Part shown: positions 10,224-21,900 of the stretch, piece by piece
How the letters are laid out: every line of letters starts with the position of its first letter
Numbering within the stretch: position 1 is the stretch's first letter
DNA from: Tuctoria greenei
Taxonomy: Eukaryota > Streptophyta > Magnoliopsida > Poales > Poaceae
DNA: 64,000 nucleotides
Direction of reading: 5' to 3'
Assembly: GCA_036927565.1 (NCBI GenBank)
Contig: JAYESD010000001.1
Span: 267,727,560-267,791,559, forward strand
Notes under the pieces: model-generated
What the model saw: the letters and a program-made list of their open reading frames with translations, nothing else
Told to the model about the DNA's origin: nothing
Database searches by the model: none
Translations under genes and position numbers: made by a program

Positions 10224-10740
10224 TTGAGGAAGAAGAACATTTGGATTTTGGATTCAGGTTGCTCATGCCACATGACCGGTAACAAAGAATGGTTCTCCTC
10301 CCTCTCTTTTGTGTCACGTGTAGAGAATGTTACTTTTGCCAATAATTATTCAACTCCTATAATTGCTAAGGGTTCGGTTAGAGTAAATAATAACTACACT
10401 TTGAAGGATGTGGCACTTGTTAAAAATTTGAAATACAACTTGCTTTCTATTTCACAACTGCTAGATGAAAATCTGGAATGTATTTTCACAAAAAATTGCT
10501 GCAAAGTTGTAAATTCAAACAGTGAGCTTATTTTTAACATGTCTCGGTTTGGAAGAGTTTTTAAAGCTGATTTTGATATGTCTTCCTCTAAGCATAGGTG
10601 TCTAGTTGCTAATGATACAAATGACTTATATTTTTGGCATCGTAGACTTGGTCACGTAGACTTTAATCATGTAACGCGTGTTAGTGCTCTTGATCGCATA
10701 CGTGGGCTGTCTAAGCTTAAAGGAGACAAAGAAATTGTCT
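10224..10740 (+). pseudogene. Copia protease and GAG-pre-integrase domain, cut by the inversion
   Basis: IWILDSGCSCHMTG at the start is the active-site segment of a Copia aspartic protease, which processes Gag-Pol. LYFWHRRLGHVDFNHV near 10627-10675 is the His-rich pre-integrase zinc-binding block. Copia sequence stops at 10740 just after LKGDKEIV; what follows is LTR sequence of Gypsy-B. The expected next block, ACRHAK and the integrase core, is found at 42076 and downwards on the minus strand. Confidence 0.9.
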
Positions 10741-10741
10741 C
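10740..10741. other. Left breakpoint of a 31.3-kb inversion
   Basis: Copia coding sequence (ending GAAATTGTCT) abuts Gypsy-B LTR sequence (starting CGGCCTCTACTAAAG), which in the intact LTR copy is at 34418 and onward, about 57 bp inside the LTR. The missing LTR start is at 42077-42122. Only a 2-bp CT overlap is shared at the junction. Confidence 0.85.
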
Positions 10742-11725
10742 GGCCTCTACTAAAGAGGCCGAATCCGAGGCTGCCACGTCGTAGAGCGAAGGACTAGATC
10801 CTACCTCTCCGCCAGGGCAGGCTCCCGGGTTGCCGCGTGGCCGGATGAACTGGACCCTCGCCTCCCTGCTGAGGCGGGCTCTGGGGCTGCCACGTGGCCA
10901 ATTGGAACCTCGGGGTCAGGCCTGCTTCCTTGAAGGGAAAGGCACCAGAACTACCACGTGGCCAACAGAGATGAGCCTCCACCCCTCCACAGGGGTGGGC
11001 TCTGGATGCGCCACGTGGCCTTTACCATCGAGTGCTTGACTCCTCACAGAGGCAGACTCCAGTGCAACCACGTGGCAGACGGCCAACTCAGTGCGGTAGG
11101 AGGCCGCAGTAAAGGAAGGCGTGCGCCGCTCCAACATGCATTAAAGTACGCGCGCCTTCCCCGGGCGAAGCGGAGTCGCGCATGCGTAAGTCAAGGCTCT
11201 AGTGTCCTGTCTTGTCCATGTAGCCGGTACAGACCCACGCCGCGAGACGGACAAATGGGCCATAAGGACAAGACGGGCGGGACGTGCACCACCATCATGA
11301 CCAACTATATGTAGCCCTGGCGCACGACGCGGCGGGACGGCGCATTGACGCCCCTAACAAAGGGAACTAGATAGCATTTAATACAAGATCTTGCCTAGGA
11401 TTTGGCTCTCCCCGGGACCACCTGTCGGGCCCTGGGGCCCACATTGTGACTGCAAAGTCCTTGAACTATAAAAGGACTCAGCAGACGACCTTGGAAGGGG
11501 ATCAAAAAATCAGACTAAGACTCATACACGCTCAAGCAAGGCAATACACAAACACTCCCGTGGATGTAGGGTGTTACGCTCCGGCGGCCCGAATCATGTA
11601 AAACCCTCTGTGTTCACCATCCTGTTGCGCTCAATCTCCTGGGGCTAGCCCTCGTGAATCCAAAGAACCTCTACAGGCTGCTCTCTAAGCAGGTCCAGGG
11701 GAAGTGTCGTTTAAGACCTTCGACA
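10741..11725 (+). mobile_element. Gypsy-B (Tat lineage) 5' LTR, 5'-truncated by the inversion
   Basis: Aligns base for base by eye with the 3' LTR (34364-35406) from its position of about 57 to its end (TTAAGACCTTCGACA). It lacks the first 57 bp; 46 of these are at 42077-42122 and about 9-11 appear lost. A TATA box (TATAAAAG) is at 11467-11474. The copy differs from the 3' LTR at many scattered sites, so the element is not recent. Confidence 0.9.
11467..11474 (+). promoter_or_regulatory. Gypsy-B LTR TATA box
   Basis: TATAAAAG in the 5' LTR; the same box is at 35146-35153 in the 3' LTR. It lies about 250 bp before the LTR end. Confidence 0.6.
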
Positions 11726-11727
11726 TT

Positions 11728-11745
11728 TGGCGCGCCAGGTAGGGG
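11728..11745 (+). other. Gypsy-B primer-binding site
   Basis: TGGCGCGCCAGGTAGGGG starts 2 bases after the LTR. This is the common PBS of grass Tat-type Gypsy elements and differs from the tRNA-Met PBS of the Tekay and Copia elements here. Confidence 0.75.
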
Positions 11746-11778
11746 GCTTTTTCCCCAAGAAGATTTCCACCAGCGGCA

Positions 11779-13263
11779 ATGGTGAACGGCCATTCCAATG
11801 CCGGTACATCCAGGCCGCAGTCGGGGCGACAGGTAGCAGCTGAGGACCAGGCATCATCTCGCTCTAGAGCGGGATCCCGCAGTAGAGCAGCGAGGCCGGG
11901 ACCTTCACGTCGCCCCGCTGTCACCTCGCTGGCTGCAGGTCGGCACGCCACACCATGGCGTACTCCAGCTGTGACGGCAGCTACAGCGCCGCCGGCAGCA
12001 AGCCCGGAGAGTGCGCTCGCAGCAGCACGCGCTCTACTCCACAACCCACCTGCTGGAGATGCTCCCCAGGAAGCAGCTCAGCAGTGGATCAACGATGTCG
12101 ACCACCTCGTCACCGCTGCACTCAACGCACCTCCACCAAGGGAGACACATGACCAGTCGATGCATGTGTCGTTGTCACGGACTCCAACCATTGACCGATG
12201 GACGGCGGACTCGCAATCGACCAGGATCTCGGCAACTGACCTGAGAACCGGGCTGCAGCGCCGCAGGTCGGGAGAAGACTGTCGAGTTACCATCGAGGGA
12301 CAGAGGGAATGGCGATGCAACCTTGAGGCAGACTACAGTGCGTCGGGCCCCGTTCCCCAGGCTCACGCCGTGCCACCGCCGAACCCGGCGTATGTTACGC
12401 CACCTCCATATCAGGCGTACGTCGCACCTCCACCTCCACAGGCGTACGCTGCACCGCCCCAGCATCAGGTGTATGCAGGCCCACCTGCTCACCCGGGGTA
12501 TGCAATGCCACCATCGGCGCCAGTCAGCCCCACCCAAGGGTGTGCGGCTCTGGCACCTCACCTCCGTTTCGTGGCCTGGCCACGAAAGTTCCGGCCACAC
12601 ATGCCGGAGAAGTACGATGGGAGTGTCAACCCGAGTGAGTTCCTGCAGATCTACTCCACCGCGATACTAGCTGCAGGAGGCGACGAGGCCGTCATGGCCA
12701 ACTACTTCCCTGTCGTCCTGACCAGCCCAGCCCAGTCATGGCTCATGAACCTGCCCCAGGGGTCCATAACCTCCTGGGATGAACTGTGCTGACAGTTCAT
12801 GGCAAACTTCAGCAGTTCCTACAAGCACCACGGCACAGAGCTTGACCTCCACGCCGTCAGACAGCGCGCTGGAGAGTCGTTGGGATCATTCATCCAGCGG
12901 TTCTCTCAGGTACGGAACACAATCCCTCATATCGCTAGTGCATCAGTTATTGTTGCGTTCAGGCAGGGTGTGAGGGACAAGAAAATGCTTGAGAAGCTAG
13001 CCATGCATGAAGTGTGTGATGTCTCCGAGCTGTTCATCCTGGCAAACAGATGTGCTAGGGCAGCTAAGGGACACAACTAGCACTCGCAACCTTCCTCAGA
13101 GGCAAGGGAAGCCACGCCGACTGAGGAAGGAGCCTCTGCAAAAAGCAGCGGCAAGAAGAAGAAGAAGGGTAATGGCAAGAACAAGCCAAAGCCCGGAGCC
13201 CATGCAGTGGCAGCCGCGGCTCCCGGCGGAGCCCGGCCGTCGCGCCGAGACAAGTGCCCTCGG
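11779..13263 (+). pseudogene. Gypsy-B gag (broken)
   Basis: The ATG at 11779 opens a frame with an Ala/Arg-rich N-terminus, degenerate proline-rich repeats (PPNPAYVTPPPYQAYVAPPP type, about 12367-12510), then the retrotransposon gag core (PRKFRPHMPEKYDG to FRQGV, about 12586-12970). In-frame stops lie at 12790-12792 and 13078-13080, and a Lys-rich KKKKKGNGKNKPK tail follows. Gag forms the particle. No CCHC knuckle is seen. Confidence 0.8.
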
Positions 13264-13467
13264 TAGTCACCTGAACCCGAGGAGCCTGACTTCAAGTGCC
13301 TGGTGCACCGCACAAATATCCATAGCGCTAGTGAGTACCGGGAAGTGAAGAAGTTCGCGGAGCGCTTCCGTGAACAAAAGCAGAAGCAGTAGTGCCAGGA
13401 GGGCGCACCTTCCCGCTAGAGGGAGGACAAACAGAAAGTCGATCCTGAAAAGGAGGATGACAGCGAG

Positions 13468-14352
13468 ATGGGGTTCCAGGAACCCCAGAGGGCGGTGAAG
13501 GCCATCTTCGAGGGTGGCGACTCCGACTCCAGCAGCGATAAGGAGCGCCGCAAGACTCTCCACGTCATCTACGGGGGAGCCACAGATCCCACGTCCCGGA
13601 ACGCAGTGAAGACTCTGCGACGGGCAGTGGCCATGGTGGCCCCCGCTCCGAGCCCGGCTCCCCACCACAAGTGGATGAGCACGGCAATCAGCTTCGACGC
13701 CTCTGACTGCCCGAAGAACATGGCAGGGGCAGGCGTACTCCCGCTGCTGGTGTCCCCGACCATCACCAACGTGAAGGTCTTTCACGTGCTGATTGATGGT
13801 GGGGCAGGCCTCAACCTCATCTCCACGGCAGCCTTCCGGAAGCTACAGCTACCGATGTCCCGACTCACACCTTCGAGCCTGTTCTCAGGTGTCGGACTGG
13901 GACAAATTCTCCCGTGCGGTAACATTCACCTCCCGGTGACCTTTGGGACCCTGAAGAATTACCGTACAGAGAGCGTTTTGTTCGACGAGGCAGACGTCGA
14001 CCTCCCCTTCAACGCAATCATCGGGAGGCCGACGCTCTACAGGTTCACGGCCATAGCCCACTACGACTACCTCGTCCTGAAGATGACGATGCCTTCCGGT
14101 GTCCTCAAGATCAGAGGGGACCGCTCAGCAGCAGTATCCGCCTTGGAGAAGCTCCAGGCGCTCACAGCCGGGAGGGCTCCGGCTTTAGGGGGCACGAAGG
14201 AGAGTCAACCAGAACAGGGTCTGACGCAGCGGGCCTCCACTTCTGCACCCCGTGTGCAACCAGCCGACGACGACGTCCAAGTAAAGGTCGTTAGGATTGG
14301 TTCTGAGGTTGCCCAGACAACCCGTATCGCGGGGAACCTGGACAGCAAATAG
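13468..14352 (+). CDS. Gypsy-B protease region of pol
   Basis: An open frame of 294 codons bounded by stops. It contains VFHVLIDGGAGLNLIS (about 13780-13827), the retropepsin active site with the DGGA form usual in Tat elements instead of DSGA, and the downstream IIGRPTLYRF motif (about 14017-14046). It cleaves the polyprotein. A stop (14350-14352) separates it from the reverse transcriptase frame, and upstream gag has several stops, so the element is defective. Confidence 0.8.
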   Translation: MGFQEPQRAVKAIFEGGDSDSSSDKERRKTLHVIYGGATDPTSRNAVKTLRRAVAMVAPAPSPAPHHKWMSTAISFDASDCPKNMAGAGVLPLLVSPTITNVKVFHVLIDGGAGLNLISTAAFRKLQLPMSRLTPSSLFSGVGLGQILPCGNIHLPVTFGTLKNYRTESVLFDEADVDLPFNAIIGRPTLYRFTAIAHYDYLVLKMTMPSGVLKIRGDRSAAVSALEKLQALTAGRAPALGGTKESQPEQGLTQRASTSAPRVQPADDDVQVKVVRIGSEVAQTTRIAGNLDSK

Positions 14353-14358
14353 GAGCTC

Positions 14359-16563
14359 ATGCCCGTCACCTTCCTCCGGGACAATGTCGATGTGTTTGCA
14401 TGGAAACCATCACAAATGCCCGGGATCCCTAGGGAGGTGATTGAGCACCATCTGAACATATACCCTAATGCCCGACCGGTGCAACAGAGGCCGAGGAAAC
14501 AGTCCAACGAGAGGCAGAACTTCATCCGTGAAGAAATCAAGAAGCTACTCGATGCTGGTTTCATCCGGGAGGTCCACCACCCACGGTGGTTGGCCAACCC
14601 TGTTGTCGTCCCCAAGGCTGGCGGGAAGCTCCGAATGTGCATCGACTACACCAACCTTAATAAGGCATGCCCAAATGATCCATTCCCTCTTCCTAGGATA
14701 GATCAAATAGTAGACTCAACATCAGGCTATGATCTTCTGTGTTTCCTAGATGCGTATTCTGGTTTTCACCAAATACCAATGTCTAGGGAAGATGAGGAAC
14801 ACACTGCTTTCATAACGGTAGATGGCCTATATTGTTATGTCTACATGCCTTATGGACTCAAGAATGCTCTCCCCACCTTTGTGCGTGCAACGCATAAGAC
14901 ATTTGGGGACCTCATTAGAGACCTGGTAGAGGTGTATGTTGATGACATCGTGGTAAAAATTAGAGCCCGCACATCCTTATTAGACAACCTGGCCCAGGTC
15001 TTCATCAAGCTGCGCACGATGCGCACAATGTTGAACCCCGACAACTGCGTCTTTGGGGTTTCTGCAGGGAAGCTCCTTGTTTTCTTGGTCTCACACCGAG
15101 GAATTGAAGCTAACCCAGAGAAGATCAAGGCAATAGAGCTGATGCGGCCGCCGGCCCATATCAAGGATGTGCGAAAGCTTGCAGGGTGTTTGGCGGCCCT
15201 CAGCCGGTTCATCTCAAGACTGGCTGAGCGAGCCCCGCCCTTCTTCAAGATTCTGCGGAAGTTGGGTCCCTTTGAGTGGACCGGGGAAGCGGAAGCGGCA
15301 TTCCAGGAGCTCAAGAAGCATCTGATGACGCTACCCATTATGGTGGCACCAGAACCCGAAGAACCTCTCCTGCTATACATCACTGCAACAATGGAGGTGG
15401 TCAGCATGTTCTTGGTTGCAGAGCGGCCAGAGCTACTGCCGCAACAAGCACCAAAAGGAGCCCGAGAGGGGGAGGCTGAGCCTCAGGGGCCGGACCCAGA
15501 AGAGAACCCCCCCAATGTGTGCTCCGGCAACCAAGTGCCCTCTGGGTCCCAGCCCCCGGAGGTCCGAATAGACCCTGGGAGCCACATTCCCCAGGATACA
15601 GACGCATTGCAAGGAGCCCCGGACCCCCCAGGGAGGGTTCGGACCTCCCAACAGCCAGTCTACTACATCAGTGAGGTCCTCCATGAAGCAAAAACAAGAT
15701 ACTTGGAGGTACACAAACTGCTGTATGCAGTACTCATAGCGTCGAGGAAGCTCTGGCATTACTTCCAGGCTCACAGGGTTTCAGTGGTGACCTCCTTCCC
15801 ACTAAAAACCGTGCTCCACATCCCCAACTCGACTGGCAACATTGCCAAGTGGGCAGCGGAGCTGGCGGAGTTCGAGCTGGAGTTCCTACCTCGACATGCA
15901 GTCAAGAGCCAAGCAGTAGCGGACTTCCTGGCAGAATGGACTCCATCGCCAAGCAACCCAGGGGACCCGGACAACGAAGAAACGGTGCCCAAGGCTCCAG
16001 TTTTCACCGAACCTCCCTGGATGCTCTACTTCGACGGCTCCTCGCGAAAGCAGGGGGCCGGGGCTAGGGTCCTGCTCCTCACCCTGACTGGGGAGCAGTT
16101 CAAGTACATGGCGCCCCTCGACTTCAAGGCGATTAACAACATGGCAGAATACAAAGCCCTAATCTTCGGGCTAAAGACTGCCCTAACTCTCAATGTCCGT
16201 CAACTTCTGGCTAAAGGTGATTCCCAGTTGATCATCAAGCAAGCCAAAGGGGAGTGCAGCTGCAATGACCCTTAACTAGCAGCATACTTGCTGCATGTCC
16301 GGAAGCTGTAGAAGGACTTTGAAGTCTTGGACCTGAGCCATGTACCCAGGGCTGACAACACAATCGCAGGCGACCTGTCAATGAAGGCCTCCACAGGGGC
16401 CCCAGTGCCCGAAGGAGTCTTTGCAAGGACGTTACCGCGACCAACCGCCCGAGCAGCCGAACCGGGCGAATGGGGGCGAGCCCAACACCTCGAAGCTGGC
16501 AGTCCCAGCGGCCCTGCTACCATAGAGCCCGCCAAGGATCGTATGCGCCACCGGGAGCTCTGA
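14359..16563 (+). pseudogene. Gypsy-B reverse transcriptase, RNase H and archaeal-type RNase H
   Basis: A 638-codon open frame (14359-16275) carries the RT: CIDYTNLNKACPNDPFPLPR, then FLDAYSGFHQI, then VEVYVDDIVVK with the YVDD catalytic pair (about 14926-14958). The connection and RNase H follow ([20 protein letters not shown], about 15658-15717). A second RNase H unit begins LYFDGSSRKQGAGARVLLL (about 16024-16080). Dual RNase H is a hallmark of the Tat lineage. Stops at 16273-16275 and 16309-16311 cut the end of the second domain. The RT copies element RNA; the RNase H domains degrade the template. Confidence 0.88.
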
Positions 16564-16633
16564 GCTTCTAGGCGCCCAAGATCGAGAGGCTCAAGTAAGT
16601 CCCGATGCATGGATCTCGGGGGTCTGGGACTAC

Positions 16634-17832
16634 TTGAAAGACAACATCCTTCCCAGCGTGGCTAAGAGGTACACGCTGGTGGAAGGGGATCTCTACCGGC
16701 GTGGCGCCAACGACATCCTTCTGTGTTGCATTACCCAGGAGGAGGGTTGCGACTTGCTCGCAGAGATCCATGGAGGCGAGTGTGGGAACCACGCGTCATC
16801 CCGCACGCTGGTCGGTAAAGCCTTTCGGCACGGCTTTTACTAGCCGACAGCACTCCAGTATGCCGCCGAGATGGTCACGAGATGCAAGGCGTGCCAGTTC
16901 CATGCCAAGCAGATCCACACACCAGCTCAGGCGATGTAGATGATCTCACCCTCATGGTCATTCGTTGTATGGGGGTTGGATATCCTAGGACCCTTTCCCA
17001 GAGCCGTCGGAGGATTCCGGCACCTCTACGTCGCCGTAGACAAGTTCACCAAGTGGCCGGAAGCCGCCCCAGTCATCACCAACAACAAGCAGTCAGCAGT
17101 CAAATTCATCAAGTCGATCGACTGCCGGTTCGGAGTCTCGAACAGAATCATCACTGATAACGGGACCCAGTTCACAAGTGCAGCGTTCCAGGAATACTGC
17201 GAGGACCTTGGGATCCAAGTCTTCTATGCATCTGTCGCTCATCCAGAGAGCAATGTATAGGTCGAGAGGGCCAATGCAGAGATCCTCAAGGGCCTCAAGA
17301 CTCGCACATTCTCACGCCTTGAGAAGCATGGTGCAAATTGGGTAGACGAGCTTTCGTGTGCACTGTGGGCTAGCCGGACATCAACCAGCTGGGCCACGGG
17401 GGAAACGCCTTTCTTCCTAGTGTACGGGGCAGAGGTTGTCCTCCCCCTAGAAATTACCAGCCCCCCCCCCCCCCCCCCCCCCCCCCCCGTGTCCGGGTGT
17501 ACGACGAAGCCGCGCAGGACCAGCTCCGATGTGAAGACGTGGACCTCGTCAACGAGGGACGAGTGAGGGCGGCTCTCCAAAATGCATGGTACAGGCAGAC
17601 GCTCCGGCGCTACCACCAGAGGACCGTGCGGACTAGGGAGCTAAAGGTAGACGACCTGGTGTTGCGTCGCATACTCTCCCGGGAAGGGGCTAACAAACTC
17701 TCCCCCAGATGGGAGGCCCCCTTCCGGGTTACGGAGGTATGCCGCCCTGGGTGCGTCCGCCTAGCCACGGAGGATGGAGAGCGACTGCCCAACCCCTGGA
17801 ACATCAAGCACCTCCGTAAGTTATACCCCTAG
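16634..17832 (+). pseudogene. Gypsy-B integrase (broken)
   Basis: Reads as a Gypsy integrase that inserts element DNA: the HHCC zinc-binding block (HGGECGNH at about 16768-16791 and CKACQFHAKQIH at about 16885-16920), the catalytic core with DILGPFPRAVGG and TDNGTQF, and the C-terminal part ending NIKHLRKLYP at 17832. Stops occur at about 16841, 16936 and 17258. A run of 28 C at 17461-17488 replaces a few codons and shifts the frame before the C-terminal block. No chromodomain is present, as expected for Tat. Confidence 0.85.
17461..17488 (+). repeat. Homopolymer run of 28 C
   Basis: An uninterrupted C28 inside integrase coding sequence. The homologous place in Gypsy-D has ordinary codons (KITLGSLRVR), so this is either a recent slippage expansion or a sequencing or assembly error. 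Confidence 0.95.
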
Positions 17833-18620
17833 ACCAGCGTTAGGACAGTTTTGTTTCATCGTAAAAGGTACATGGTGCCTAGGAACGGTACTTAGGGCAA
17901 CTAAGGCTCCGTGGGCGAGGCTCTGAGTGCACATTTCGCTTAGCATGGTCCAGAACCCTAAGTAGGTGCACTCGACTTCCTTTGTCACCCGAGCCGGGTC
18001 GTTCCCCTTGTAAAACATGTCCCATCTTATGGGAGACCGCAATGAAAGATTGTTGTCCTACCCTGTATAGGGTTCCTCATTCAAAAAATTATCTTTAATT
18101 TTTTATGATATTGCTATACATTCGCTGTAGCTTGTGATCTATCATGAGCGCTGTCATTTTTCCCTGCTCTAGCAATAGTGGGAGCCTTGCTGTCTGGTTG
18201 CAGGTGGGGTAGCTTGAGGTACCTGCAATGTGCCTGGGGCCTCGAATGTTCCCATACTCGGGGGTAAGTGTCTCCAGATGGTCTCCCCCGGGAAAAGCTT
18301 ATGCCGAGAGGGAGGTCCAGGGGCACAGCCTGCTTAGCCTGGTCCTGTACCCTAAGCCTGTGCGCCCTGCCTCCCCAGCGCTACAGCTGAGTACTGGGGG
18401 CCAGATGGACCACCCTTAAGTAGTATGGATAGCGAGCCCTAGGTGCAGACGCACTGAATTACCCAAGCCCCATGAGTCAGCCCAAGATCGTAAGTCAAGT
18501 GACACTAAAAAGGAGCAGGGAAACAATGACCAGCGGACAGAATTACTTCTCCTGTTTTTTTTTATCTATACGTAGGTCTTTAAGGAGTTATCCCGGTGAT
18601 AACCGTCAGAGTACCCACGA
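17833..18620 (+). other. Gypsy-B spacer between pol and tandem repeats
   Basis: Non-coding. It contains two CTCCCCGGG-type blocks and the phrase GCCTGGTCCTGTACCCTAAG; similar phrases about the 'accaggctaag' sequence also occur in the matching spacer of Gypsy-D (59540-59850). No gene is supported. Confidence 0.55.
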
Positions 18621-18830
18621 AGATGGTGGGCACCACCGGACCAAGGCTTCGGTGGCACCCCCCAGGGGGCCCGCCGTCGACCTTTCACCAGAGATGGTGG
18701 GCACCGTCGGACCGAAGCTCCGGTGGTACCCCCAGGGGGCCCGCCGTCGACGTTTCACAGAAGATGGTGGCCACTACCGGAACGAAGCTCCGGCGGCACC
18801 CCTAGGGGCCCCGCCGTCGACGTCCCTGCA
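18621..18830 (+). repeat. Three tandem ~70-bp repeats in Gypsy-B
   Basis: AGATGGTGGGCACC...GGGGCCCGCCGTCGACGTTTCACAG is repeated from 18621, 18692 and 18762 with 71- and 70-bp periods and scattered changes. Tandem repeats in the untranslated region next to the antisense ORF are a known trait of Tat-lineage elements. Confidence 0.85.
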
Positions 18831-18901
18831 TACTCAGTTACAGCAATGCAACCTACGCATCCTAAGCTCCCCTGCAACCGTCCGCCCTAACTTCTAGGTA
18901 T

Positions 18902-21900
18902 CTAACAGGTGTGCCCATAACAACTGGCCACACCTGTCAGGGGGCCACACTCCGGGAGGCGGCAGGTCCTGGAAGCTAAGGAGCAACAAGCAACTAGAAC
19001 ATATTGCTGGAAATAAAAGCATGCTGAGTATAAGAGGCACCACAGGCAGATTTTTTGTTCCAAAATAAAAAGTTTGCCACCGCAAGCAACCACAGACAAA
19101 AGCTGAAAGAAACACAAAACATAAACAGTGCATGGGGAGCCCTCAGCCACTCCGCTGGAACTTGAGGTGATAAGCGCCACCACATCCGAGACTTCAGACT
19201 TGGTGGCCTCTTCCCTCTCGGCGATGGGCCCCTTGAGGACCGGCTGCAAAGAGGCATCAGGGTACCAGCTCCGGTAGTAGGCCAGGATGTGCGTCGCCAC
19301 CTCCTGCACCAGCATCCTCCCTTCTGCCTCCAGCTGGTTGTCGATGATGGCCCCCAGCGAACGCATCCTCAAGTTGGTGGAGTCAAGTGCCGGGAACACC
19401 TGGCTCACCTCCTGCGCTGGTTCCCCCACGCGCACTGGGCTGAAGCCGAGCGGCACCAGAGCCGAGTCGGCGCCGCCAAGGAACTCCCAGACCTTTCGGG
19501 CCTCAGCAGAGTGCGACGCCCAGAGCTCCTGCACCTCCTGCTGGGCCGCCGCCAATGCCCGGGGGCCGCCGTCCAGGAACCGCTTCTCCTTGGCCGCCAG
19601 GGCCCTCTCGCGCTTGCTGACCTCCCGCTCGCGGCAGCTCAAGTCACCCTCCTTGAGGGCGACGTTGAACTCGAGGTCCAGGAGGGCCTGGCGCTCTGCG
19701 AGCTGGGCTTGCTTCGCTTCATCCAAGGCGGCATCCCAGCGGTCTAGCTCGGCGGCGCGAACCCTCGCCCCTTCCCACTGGAGGACGAGCCAGCGGGAGG
19801 TCGCCTCCACCTCAGCCTGCTTCGCCGCCAGCTCCTGCTCCCGATCGGCAAGAGCAGCTTCCAGGCAAGACAGTAGTTGCTAAAGGTCCTCGCAAGACTG
19901 GAGGCGGGAGCTGGCCTCAGCATGGATAGCCGCGACATCTGCCTTCAGCTTCTGGGTGATGGCGTCCAGTTGAGCGATGAGCTCGCGTTCCTGCTCGAGG
20001 ATCTTCATCTCCTCCCGAAAAACCGCCTCCCGCTGAGCCGCACGGCTCTTCGCCAGCTGGGTCCGGGCCTCCAGGGTCCTCGCCCGTTCCCAAATCCGGT
20101 CATCCTCGTCTTCAAGCCGCCCTTTCTCCCGGGCGAGGGCCGCCTGAGCCTGCCAGAAGCCGGAGTAGGCCACGGCCATGGCCTCAGACAGGGGGAGGGG
20201 CTCCACCGTAGCAGCGGGTCCCTGCCCCCCCACTTCTTCAATATCATCCTCCATTTGGAGGACCACTGGGGAGACGGGGACCAGAGCTCCCCCAATCAGA
20301 GAAAACGGGGGGGGGGGGGGGCACCGCCAGAAGCAGGCGCGTTGCCCCCAAGGGCCTCCTCCCCGGTGACGGCACCCGGGGTGGCAGCGCCAGCCGACGT
20401 AGCAGTGTCAGATGGCGTGGTGGCATCGGCCGGCACGGAGTAGCCGGTGGATGCGGAGTCGTTGGCGGGCGCGGCAGCAGTCGCCGGCACATGCGGTTGG
20501 GCTTCAGCAGCCGCTGTGGGGGTCTCGGGAATGGAGGCCCAGGGCACCCCGACAACAGCAGTCCGGTGCGTCGGAGCGGGGCCCGAGGCTACAGAAGAGC
20601 ACCGCAAGCCGGCTGGAGCGGCATACCGCCCAACAGAAGGGCCAGCGGGCGGAGGAGTAGTTGTAGTAGTGCTGAAATCAAGCAAACCCGGATCATAAGG
20701 AAATGACAGGGTAAGCACACAGCAAAGAGCACCCAAGATAAAATCTATGCAGGCTTACCGGGGGACGTTGAAGTTCCACCGCTTCCCGAAAGGGTTGGGG
20801 GGGGGGGGGGGGTTCGGACCCCCCCGAACCCATGGCGGGGGCCGCTGAGTGCGCTGGGGGCCCCTGTGGTGGAGGAGTCGGTGGCACCCCCGAAGTCTGG
20901 CGCTCCTCCGAACGACGAGGGAACGCTGGGGTCCCGTCGGCGTTGAGGAGCCTCCCCCTCTTATGCAATGAGTACTCGGGCGGCAAAGTGGCGCCATCGG
21001 CGCACCCTGACGACGAATGCGGCAGGGCTCCGGCATCCTCACGAGGAACAGAGGGGGCCGGCGGCGGCGACCGGGTGCGCTTCTTGGGGGTCGGGTCCGA
21101 CACCAGAACCGGTGCTTTCCCTTTCCCCTTGTCAACAGAGGCGTCATCGCCTCCCCATTGATGGTGCTGGGGCCCGCTTGAGGCATCGTCGCTTGAAGGA
21201 TCCTCGCCACTTGGGGGAGCCCCGCCTCCCTCAGCGTCGTCGACGATGTTGACCCTCTGGAACGGGTCCCTGATCTAGCACTGCGCCAGCCCGGACTCGT
21301 CGAGTGTCGGCATCATCTTCAGCAGTTGCCTCCTCAGCTCAGAGTTTGAGCACAAGGGGCGGCAGGCCGTCGGAAGAGCCAGCTCCTCGGGGGAAATGTC
21401 GTCGGGACAGACCCGGGTCAGCATGTCGTGCAGCTGCTGCTCGTCCAGGTTGGATTCGGGGCCAGTCTCGAGCCGGGTGCAGTCCAATATGCCGGCGAAC
21501 ATCCACACTGGGCGGGTGCGGCCCTGGAGCGGAGCAATGTGGCGGGACATGAAGTCGCTCAGCACCATGGCAGACGACAGCCCGTGGTCCGTCAGCATCT
21601 GGATCCTCTCCAACACCAGGTTGAACGCCTCCTCCACCTCTGGGCGCTCCTCCTAGAATGACCGCTCGGAGTAGGGGATCCCAGTGGGGAGGCACATCCG
21701 AGCGTGGGCTTCGACCTTGGCGATCATCCAATCTTCGCGCCACTGCTCCCATCGTGCAGAGTTGAAGGAAGCAATGTACCTCGTGGGAACCTTGGTGCAG
21801 CATTGGAAGTAGTAGGCGCCGAGGTGCTCCTTCGAGCTTCTACCGGTGGCCCTCAGTACAAAAAAGTACCTGAAGAGCTCCACCGATGGCATCACCCCCA

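Noticed and set aside
10741..10800. Insertion of a Gypsy LTR into the Copia as the cause of the split
   Set aside because: The LTR start is not at the junction, no target duplication is present there, and the other half of the Copia is inverted 31 kb away; an inversion explains all of this.
10794..11314. ORFs in the Gypsy-B LTR (also 34353-34924)
   Set aside because: LTR sequence with scattered frames; no domain and both LTR copies disagree in reading frame.
18621..18830. CRISPR-like array
   Set aside because: Contiguous ~70-bp tandem units with no unique spacers, in a plant retroelement.
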